From assembly GCF_963678635.1 (NCBI RefSeq), contig NC_087071.1, positions 13,495,031 to 13,559,030 of the forward strand: a DNA stretch of 64,000 bases, read 5' to 3'. A model generated the notes under the pieces. It saw only the letters and a program-made list of their open reading frames with translations, searched no databases and was not told where the DNA came from. Positions 56,324 to 64,000 of this stretch are shown here, piece after piece (positions within the stretch are counted from its first letter, which is position 1; every line of letters starts with the position of its first letter). The DNA is from Symsagittifera roscoffensis (taxonomy: Eukaryota > Xenacoelomorpha > Acoela > Convolutidae). A program made the translations under genes and the position numbers.

Positions 56324-56719
56324 ATTGTCAAATCTCATTAGGTTGACTGTTTTATCAAATCTTCCGAGCTAAAATCGAGCTAATCCTCCTATATTTTATC
56401 GTAGTGTATATTTAAATCCTAAATTAATTTTTTTTCTCGCATAATTTCTTGGACAGCAAGCAATTCTTCAACGGAAACTCCACAAAAAACTTTAGGATCA
56501 TGACCAGTTTTTGATTCAATTACTTTGAAGTATCTAGAAATGCGAGAGTCGAGGTCATTGTGTCCGTTCAAGTACCTGCCTAATGTGAGAAAAAGTCACA
56601 AATGATCTTTGGATGGTTCCTTGTCTCCGTTGCATGAAAGAAAAATCACATGCTTATTCCTAGTGAAAAATCAGCCAAAATCTTAGTTTTCACTTAGTTA
56701 CTTCAAAATGATTCTCAAT
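56324..56719. other. Region right of P2 with a minus-strand coding-like stretch
   Basis: On the minus strand from about 56,600 to 56,440 a frame reads GRYLNGHNDLDSRISRYFKV then IESKTGHDPKVFCGVSVEEL and LAVQEIMREK. It has no start and no recognised family. It lies between the P2 end and a second gene X copy, so it could belong to another Polinton remnant. Confidence 0.35.
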
Positions 56720-57225
56720 ATGGTCTTCTCGGTTCAGAAAATTAATCGTTTTCAGTCTGTTGACTATGTACCTGATTCTATTCAAATACATGTTGAAGAC
56801 ACAGCTTTTGGAGCTTTTCTTACTCCATGGAATCTCCCAATCCAAGTGCGGCACATGATCGAAGTCATGAGGAGAGTTTTCAGAGAACAACACCAGATGC
56901 GGGTTCCAATCACAGAGAATCAGCTGTGATCAAGAAAAATTATGTCACAGTGTGCAGAACAAGTTTGGATGGATTAACCCGAGGTTTCTGTTTCCAGATA
57001 TGTGGCTGAACCTGAGAAAGACTTCATCTTGCCGTGGGAAGAGAAAGGATCTGTAGAGAACCCAATTACAATTTGAGATGGTGAGGGTTTCTAGGGAACA
57101 AAAACTCCTCTGAGCGAACCACCAAGTTAAACGTTGGCGATGGAAGCAATGTCGGCATTGCGCTCCATCCATTGAAAACTTGCACAATTCTTCAACTGCT
57201 CGACAGCTCCTTGAATTGTAAATAA
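56720..57225 (+). pseudogene. Polinton gene X (copy 2), outside P2
   Basis: MVFSVQKINRFQSVDYVPDS, then PWNLPIQVRHMIEVMRRVFR and QMRVPITENQL, stop at 56,929. Reading resumes in another frame with FILPWEEKGSVENPITI (about 57,025) and a degraded tail to about 57,225. It is homologous to 52,751-53,244 and is open across the point where copy 1 has its frameshift. Because it lies beyond the P2 target duplication, it marks a third, mostly lost Polinton copy (P3) or a rearranged piece. Confidence 0.55.
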
Positions 57226-60200
57226 TTTAGTTGTTGTCTTGTGCTTTGTAGTTTTTTACCTAGTGTTTTTGTTTTCTTGTGATAGGATCAAAAAAATCGA
57301 AGAGACAATGTGATAAGTAGAAACTCTTATAGAAAAGTTTCCGAAAAAACTTTGCATGCGGGTTAGTTCAACTTTGCAATTTTCAAAACATTCCACAAAA
57401 TTTTTTACAAACTTGGCGAAAGAAATAAAACAATTTCGATTTTTCGATTGTTGAAAAAAAACTTTTATTTTGTATAATAAAAAGCCATTAAAATTTTTGC
57501 ACACATTATAAAAAAAATTTCATTAAAATTTTAGCATTTGCCAAATTTTTCAAAATTTGTTTTTGTTTTCATCTTTGAAAAAATTTAAGAAAAATTTGAA
57601 ATTTGGGAAATTTTTTTGCTACAAATTTTTCCTTGGTTTGTTAGTAAGTGAAAGTTTTTATTCTTTTTATTCTTTTTTCGACCATTAAGAAAAATTTTTA
57701 CAGTTAGGTGGATGAAAAACCTCAGAAAAACAATGACTTAGGATAGAAGTAAGCAACAACTTGAGTAGTTTTCTATTTTAAAATTTTAGTTTTTTGCAGT
57801 TTCAAAGAAAAAAAATGAAAGCTTTTTGCACATATATTTTAAAAAACCACAAAATTTTGCCTTTTAAGCAAAATATTCGTTAAAGTTTTGGCAGACTTAA
57901 TAAAAATTCAGTAGTTTTTTGCATCTCGCAAAACTTTTCAAAATAATTTTTGAAGTCCTGTTTGAAAATTTAAAACATTTTTTTCATCCTGCAGTTTTTC
58001 TCAAAATTTTTTGTCTACCTGAAATTGTGGCATTCAAAGAAAAGTTTTGCAGTTTTTTTGCATTTCAAAAAAAAGTTGTTACAAGTCTTTCTTGCAGTGT
58101 TAGTAAATAAGTTTTATAAAATTATATCTCCTAAATTGACCATTAAGAAAACCAGTTTTGCATCTATATTGATCTATATTGAACCGGAAAACAATGTACT
58201 AAGATAGGGAGTCGCAAAAGAAATCATCAATTTCAAAAAATTTTACGCATAATTTCAAAAAATTGTCCGCAATAAACTTTTGTTTTTTTTTTGCATAATC
58301 ATACATATTGTAATGAAATTTTGCATAAATTTTTGGGAAAGAAAACACACTATAATTTTGAGAAAACAATTTTTGCAATTAAGAAGAAAAAATGAAAAAT
58401 TATTTTGCATTCTTGTTGAACAAAATCAAATCAAAATTGCATCTTGTAAAAACGTCCGAGAAAATTCTTGCATGTGTGTTAAAAATACCAAGTTTTTCAT
58501 GTTTAAAAGCGCTTAATTTGATGAAAACTATTCAAATCTGCAAGTTGTAAAACAAAAAGTGTCACCATCACTTTTTACAGAACCATAACCATCAATTAAA
58601 CAAAAAAAAACAATTTTCAACAAAATAAAAAAAGATTTTTTAAATTTTCAAATCCATTTTGAAACCTGAACTTAATCCATTAAACTTTAATCCATTTTAA
58701 AACCTGAACCCTGAACAGAGCTTAAATAGTAATTTTTCAAATTCTCAGGCAACTTGTTTGTAAATTGTTTAAAAACATGATCAAAAAAATTCCATAGAAA
58801 AAGTGAAACTTGCAAAATATATCTTCCAGAGAAAATTACGGATTAACTTCAAAAATCTGCTCGTTAAATCCTAGCTTTTTATAAGAAGTCAATACATATT
58901 ATCTTCTATATTCTAGAATTATCCAATTGAACTTCATCCAATCAGATTTCCACAACAAATTGGTGTCATCATGGGGATGAGATTCATGAAATAAATTGTC
59001 GATGTTGGATGTTTCGCTGTTTTTGTTTCCAAAACTGAGTAAAGTCACTCAACAAAAATTGTTGAAATCGGAAAACATTTCAAGGAAATTCTTCCGTCAT
59101 AGAAATATTTTTGCGTCTAGCTTCAATTCAACAGGAAGCTCTTTTAGATACAGTTTTGACAAACAAGAAATCTGCCAACCCGATAAGACACTTTGGTCTC
59201 TTTTATAGTCAGAATGATTGAGTTGTTGAGTAAGTTTAGAATCATTTCAGATACTTCGTACAGGTTTAGAGAATGTTTGCAACACCTATATTTGTCTGGT
59301 AAATAGAAACTTCTGGAAGATCAGTTTTTGCGGAGAATTGTCGATTTACCTAGAAGAAGTAACGCCCACGCAATTTCAATTTGGGAGAGTTTCATATATT
59401 GTACGTCTTCCATATATGGAAATTATGTTGACTCGAGCTGTTCAATTCCATTTCAAATAAGTCTCTGTATCTTTTCTTTTGTTTCTTCTCAACTAAGAAG
59501 TCAATTTTTTTTGTTCAAAAAATTGGGACAATTCGAAAAATCCGAACAAATCAATCTTGGAAAACAAGAAAGAAAATTGATATCAGCGAAACATCAATTT
59601 TGGCAAATAATGAAATAGCCAAACTTGGCAAAGAATCATCTATAGATCAATTGCTTTTTCAACTGAAAAAGATTATATGAAAGGGCAAAATACCACATGA
59701 GGGTATGTGTCACATTCAGGAATTACTGCAGGAACAAGCTACCCTACATTCAGAATCTACTCTTCACTGTAAAGAAAAACGAGTTCTTGTAGCAATTTTC
59801 CAATAACAATTTTAAATGAATTCCAAAAAATAGCTCAATTCTCGTGAGACTTTGTGTTTTTTTTTTAATTGAAAAATTCAGTAATGCTTTATGTTTGGTA
59901 ATTGAAATATTTTGGTTACAAACTCTTTTTTCGCATGAAGTGTACGTTTAGCGCTAGAAACTAATTATTGATTTCTCAGATTTTTAAGAAGTTAGCAGAA
60001 AATTTTTCCACTGCTGTTTTCATTCAACGTTTGTTTTATGTGAACAATGATATGAATAGGAATGTAAGTTTAGTTATTCAATTTCCCTTACATTAGTTGT
60101 TTTCAATGATTTTTTCCGAAAATTGAGACTTGGATTAATTAGATCAAAACAAGTTAGATGTTAAGTAGCGGGAGAGCAATGCAGTTTACTGGAATTCTCA

Positions 60201-60520
60201 AAAAACTATATAAATATTTCAAAAAAAAATTCAAAACAGAAGCTGTTGTAGCTAGTTCTCCTACAAAACTATTTGTCATCTAAAAAATCACCTACGAAAC
60301 ATTTTTTAGTACAAAACCGGGAGAGGATTTATAAAAAAAGATAATTGCTAGATTTATGAACAGGTATTTCAATTACAACAAAAAGACTCGGATTGGATGA
60401 TCAAGAATTTGAAAACAAACCAAAGGAAAACCCTATAAAACAAAAAGACCAAGAAAATCATAAATTTTGAGCAAACCAAAATGACTGATTTTCAAATTGC
60501 ATAGGTTTTCAACTAATCTT
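57226..60520. other. AT-rich region, no clear gene
   Basis: Dominated by AAAATTTTTTGCA-type words recurring irregularly (57,480-58,500), which look like a very old, degenerate tandem repeat. TCCATTTTAAAACCTGAAC words repeat at 58,650-58,710. Weakly coding-like plus-strand stretches lie at 58,996-59,208 and 59,328-59,780 (for example IPHEGMCHIQELLQEQATLH), but no family is recognised and frames break. Confidence 0.4.
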
Positions 60521-60529
60521 GAGAAAAAT

Positions 60530-60900
60530 TGTATCTGTCAAAACCTCATTACGTTAGTTAATATAATCAAAGTTTTCGAAATTAGGAAATTTCTATTCTG
60601 ATTGATTGATATCAAAGTGGTTTAATTTTCCAATATGAGTGAAAACCGATTTTGATTGATTTAAATTGAAACCTACCAAAATTCAGTTATGAAAATGGTT
60701 TAAAACGAGTTGGTTGATATCAAAAATGTTGAAACTTTCAGAATAAGGGAAGTTTATTTTTTACTGGTAGGTATCAAAACTTTTGAAAGTTCCCTCATAG
60801 GTAAGGCTTGATTCTTTTTGACTTATAACAAAAGCGTTAACAGATCCAAGATAGTAAAAATCTGTTCTGATTGGTTTTCAAAACTTTCGAAAACTGCAGG
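60530..60900. repeat. Degenerate tandem-like repeat
   Basis: Words of the type GATTGATATCAAAG, GTTGATATCAAAAATG, GTAGGTATCAAAAC and GATTGGTTTTCAAAAC recur at uneven spacing of about 70-110 bp, each followed by a TTTGAAA/TTCGAAA-like word. This looks like an old repeat with low similarity between units. Confidence 0.4.
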
Positions 60901-61100
60901 ATTAATAGAGCCCCAATCTCCTTATTTGAATTTTATTACTGCTACAACAATCAGGGTGAAATCCATTCTGATTTTTTTCAACTTAAAATAATTAATTTCT
61001 TTTCTTCATTTTTGGGTTTAATCAAGCCTTCGACTAAAATTGTTGAGACTTCCGAAATCTTTCATATAATTTCAAAAACTTTCTCTGCTCATTACGATGA

Positions 61101-61250
61101 AAAGTTACGAAAGTGTTGCATGTCTTGAATGTGATAGATGTTAAACACCTGAGAACGCATCAAAATGTTTGAAGACCTGTGGAGTTTTGAAGTGTCCAAA
61201 TTGTAATTTTACACATAACGCTTGTTTCTTGTCAAAACAAAACACCAGAT
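61101..61250 (+). pseudogene. Cysteine-rich (zinc-finger-like) remnant
   Basis: The plus-strand frame reads MKSYESVACLECDRC, one stop (TAA), then TPENASKCLKTCGVLKCPNC continuing NFTHNACFLSKQNTRW before a stop at about 61,256. Eight Cys and one His are arranged as C-x2-C-x2-C ... C-x3-C-x4-C-x2-C ... H-x2-C, as in small zinc-binding modules. The flanks are AT-rich with no neighbours to identify it. A retroelement or Polinton origin is possible. Broken by one stop. Confidence 0.35.
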
Positions 61251-61256
61251 GGTGAT

Positions 61257-62810
61257 GAAAAGCACACTCAGCAGACTCCAAACACACTACATGAAGAAAA
61301 AAAACAAAAGTTTACAAAAAGTTTAATATATTTCTCTATAAATATTACGATTTTTTTAAGCTTCGAAATTATTAAAATTTGTACAATGTTTATTATGCTG
61401 CTTCCGTTCAAAAATTCTGTCTGATAATAAGACCAACTCCAGCAACAATAGAGTTCGAATTACCGTGAAAATATCAAAGAAAATTGACCCAAAAAATTTT
61501 ATCTACAGTTATAAATGGAAAATTAGCCTTCTCATCTCGAGTCCATTGTGTTGAATTGTAGTAAAAGTAATCAAAGGAAAGCAAATGAGTTTGTATAGAA
61601 ATTTTTGAAAAAAGCACATGATTTTAGGCAAACGTTAATCAACAAAATGTATTTTTTTGCCTAGCATCATTTCATAAGTTTCCCAGTTCATTATATTTGA
61701 ATGCGATCATGGATCATCTTCTTATTAGCAGGTTAATTTTCTATTGTTTTTCAACGATTTAAAAATTAATTAAAAATTGAGAAATAAAAGAAAATTTGAA
61801 AAATTTTTGCTAATAATTCAACATTTTCAGATTTATATGTAATTAAATCTGAACTGAAACTGATTTTAAAAAAAAAAATCTAAGGGAAAAAAGAAGAATG
61901 CAAAGTTTTTTCATTCAGAAAATTCTTAAGAAAACGTTTTTTTTCAGCTCCATTTGCTTTGGATTAGTGAACATTCGTTGAAATGATATGTTTTTCCATC
62001 TGAAATTCATATTTGACTTAAATTCCATTCAAACGGAAGTGAAAACACTCAACATGATGAAATTCATAAATTAGATTGTTTTCAAGCCAATCAAGGGTTG
62101 CTTATCTATCAAAAAAAGTGGATTCTTACAGTTTCTGATAAATGACGATGACAAAAAGATAAAGTTTGGATATTTTTGTTGAATCTTTAACATTTCCAGA
62201 TAAATTTATACCTAAATCTGCACCGGAAGTTCACGTTTCGAAAAATTTAGCTCAAGGCAAGAACGTGAAGTTATCTGGATCAAAACTTCATAGCAAATGG
62301 AGTTTTTGGTCCCAACTTTGCTTTGGATATTTCAGTTTAGGTTATAAGTAATAGATTAGGAAAAAATCTGGTATAAAAAACGTCAAATTTGGATAACTAT
62401 GTGTGAGGTTCTAAATTTTTGTTATTTTTGATGAACTACGTAAATTTAAATATAAGTTTGGTTGTTTTAAGCATACTCTCTTTAACAGTAAGCACACCGA
62501 GACCATTCGGCTAATTGATACTTTTTTTAGTAAACTAGCGAATTTTTTTGTTGAAATCAAGCAAAGTTAACTCTTATGGAAGATTATAGATGAAGCATAA
62601 TTCATTTTCTGCTAATTTTATAGATAAACTTTTAACTAAGACTAAATTCAGAGACGTTGGTTAGGCTAACTAGGCGAGTTAAAAAGTAAACTCAGTTAAG
62701 AAGTTCAATTGAGATTTGGTTGCATAAAACATCACTCTGCACAAAGATTAGATTTGCCAAAAGCCGATGTGCATATGGCAGGGGTTTTTCTAATTCAAAA
62801 CTCGATTTTA
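61257..62810. other. AT-rich region, nothing recognised
   Basis: No credible open frame, repeat or element end on either strand. Confidence 0.5.
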
Positions 62811-63112
62811 AACATCATAGAGGTTAAAGATATGCCTCCCGTTTTTTGTTGTTCTCCACTCTATCACGAAGGAACGGTCCAAATCAGATTCACTATCCAG
62901 TCTCAACAAACGACTACGTGTTTCTTCGTATTTTGGGTTATCATCTAGCTCAGGCACTAGAAGAAATACATTTTGCCAACACAAATTTTTGACAAAATCT
63001 CATTAGTGGGAGTCCAAGACACTGAAGCCATCGAATGAACTTTGCTCAACTGCAGCTTCAAAACGCATTTGGTAGTTGAGGCGTCGACCATTCGCAGAGA
63101 TCCGTCAGCCCG
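62811..63112 (-). pseudogene. Possible WD40-repeat exon fragment
   Basis: On the minus strand, 63,110 to 62,985 reads ADGSLRMVDASTTKCVLKLQ followed by HSMASVSWTPTNEI. This has the DG-S-R-x-D--T-KC-L-L---H--V-W-P spacing of a WD40 blade, with Val at the usual Trp of the WD pair. A TTTCTTCTAG acceptor-like site precedes a second coding-like stretch (62,956-62,811): PELDDNPKYEETRSRLLRLD then DLDRSFVIEWRTTKNG, stop TAA. Codon use looks more protein-like than the surroundings. The intron between them would be only about 40 bp. The 5' side abuts the GAGCGGTTT repeat, so it is truncated. Parent gene unknown. Confidence 0.35.
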
Positions 63113-63585
63113 AGTCGACTTAATTTGAAGCAAGATTTGAGCGGTTTGAGCGGTTTTTTTTAGACAATTACGTTCAAAATCTTGCTTCAAAATGAGCGAT
63201 TTGAGCGGTTTTGAACGGTTGATATAAAAAACCGCTCACAAACCGCGCAAGATTTGAGGGGTTTTTTAGCGGTTTATCTAGAGAAACCGCTCAATTCTGG
63301 CGCAGTTTTTTGGATAAACCGCTCAAAATCGTTCAAATCTTGCGCGGTTTTCGAGCGGTTTTTTTAAGAAAAACCGTTCAAAAACCACTCAAACCACTTA
63401 TTTTGAAGCAAGATTTTGAGCGCAATCGTCTAAAAAACCGCCCGAACCGCTCAAATCTTGAGCGGTTTTTTGAGCGTTTTTTTAATAAATTGCTCAAAAC
63501 CCGCTAAAACCGTTTATTTTGAAGTAAGATTTTGAGCGCAATCGTCTAAAAAAACGCTCAAACCGCTCAAATCTTGTTTCAAGTT
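63113..63585. repeat. Palindromic GAGCGGTTT repeat cluster
   Basis: TTTGAGCGGTTT and its complement AAACCGCTCAAA recur many times in both orientations with TTATTTTGAAGCAAGATTTT blocks. A ~120-bp unit repeats directly: GATTTTGAGCGCAATCGTCT at about 63,411 and at about 63,530. Adjacent inverted copies could form stacked hairpins. Confidence 0.8.
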
Positions 63586-64000
63586 AGGTGAAAAATCTCG
63601 ACTAGAGTCCTTTCTAAATTTTTAATGCATGTTTGCCCTTGATCAAATTGGATAAAAACATCCGACTAAATATTACGTCACTCATTCGTTCGGCAGAACT
63701 TTTTATTGACGTTTTACCTAAGATTTTCTGAAAAGTCTCTAGAACTCTCGGTGTTAAAACTCCATTGTGAAATTTTTAAAAATTGGTTTTATAAGATTAT
63801 AGGGTCAGGCAAAAAAATAAACATGAAATTGCACGATGAAAAAATAAAAAATCATTGAATTTGTGCGCATAATTATTAATCATCAGAATATAAATCTGAG
63901 TTGGAAATTTACAAATTTTCTGATAATTATCACCTTAAAGCAAATTCAGGCCAACAGATACAGTAATATAACTCACACTTTCAAGCGCAACTGAAAAAAA
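63586..64000. other. AT-rich end of window
   Basis: Nothing recognised. Confidence 0.5.

Overview
This is a eukaryotic, gene-poor, AT-rich window, almost certainly from an invertebrate animal nuclear genome. I see no intact host gene. The case for an animal rests on the mobile-element mix: a Polinton/Maverick virus-like element with capsid, packaging-ATPase, integrase, protease and PolB remnants, a BEL/Pao LTR retrotransposon, and LINEs of the CR1/Jockey type. The sequence alone does not settle the phylum. A nematode, arthropod or similar lineage would fit.

Layout. (1) 1-12,384 is one uninterrupted satellite running off the left edge. Its unit is 26 bp (24 bp in some blocks), built around CTTAAG and TCGCGCCG. 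It has a higher-order structure whose anchor spacings in the left part are exact multiples of 26 bp, and a near-identical 727-bp duplication further right. (2) 12,385-15,980 is AT-rich sequence holding a complete non-autonomous TIR element (13,685-14,566), a truncated relative, and G-rich tracts. (3) 15,983-22,585 is a head-to-tail pair of ~3.2-3.4 kb units, each carrying a decayed LINE (endonuclease then reverse transcriptase). A small GCGGATTCC minisatellite follows. (4) 23,530-30,320 is a decayed BEL/Pao element with gag, protease, RT, RNase H and the integrase C-terminus, flanked by ~415-bp terminal repeats that contain tRNA-like A and B boxes. (5) 30,320-37,040 is mostly featureless, apart from a broken trypsin-like (S1) protease fragment on the minus strand. 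(6) 37,040-40,590 is a deleted Polinton copy keeping mainly PolB (minus strand). It meets the next element tail to tail through an inverted repeat. (7) 40,672-56,317 is a Polinton/Maverick of about 15.6 kb with terminal inverted repeats and a 6-bp GATATG target duplication. Its minus-strand genes are, from left to right, protease, capsid-type protein, small basic protein, minor capsid, integrase, packaging ATPase, a membrane-protein cluster (duplicated) and two unknown genes; PolB is on the plus strand. All are broken by stops, frameshifts or deletions. (8) 56,318-64,000 holds a second copy of one unknown Polinton gene, AT-rich sequence, a cysteine-rich remnant, a possible WD40 exon, and a palindromic GAGCGGTTT repeat.

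The window reads as a mobile-element graveyard beside a large satellite block, as in pericentromeric or other heterochromatin. Nothing here looks able to move on its own now.
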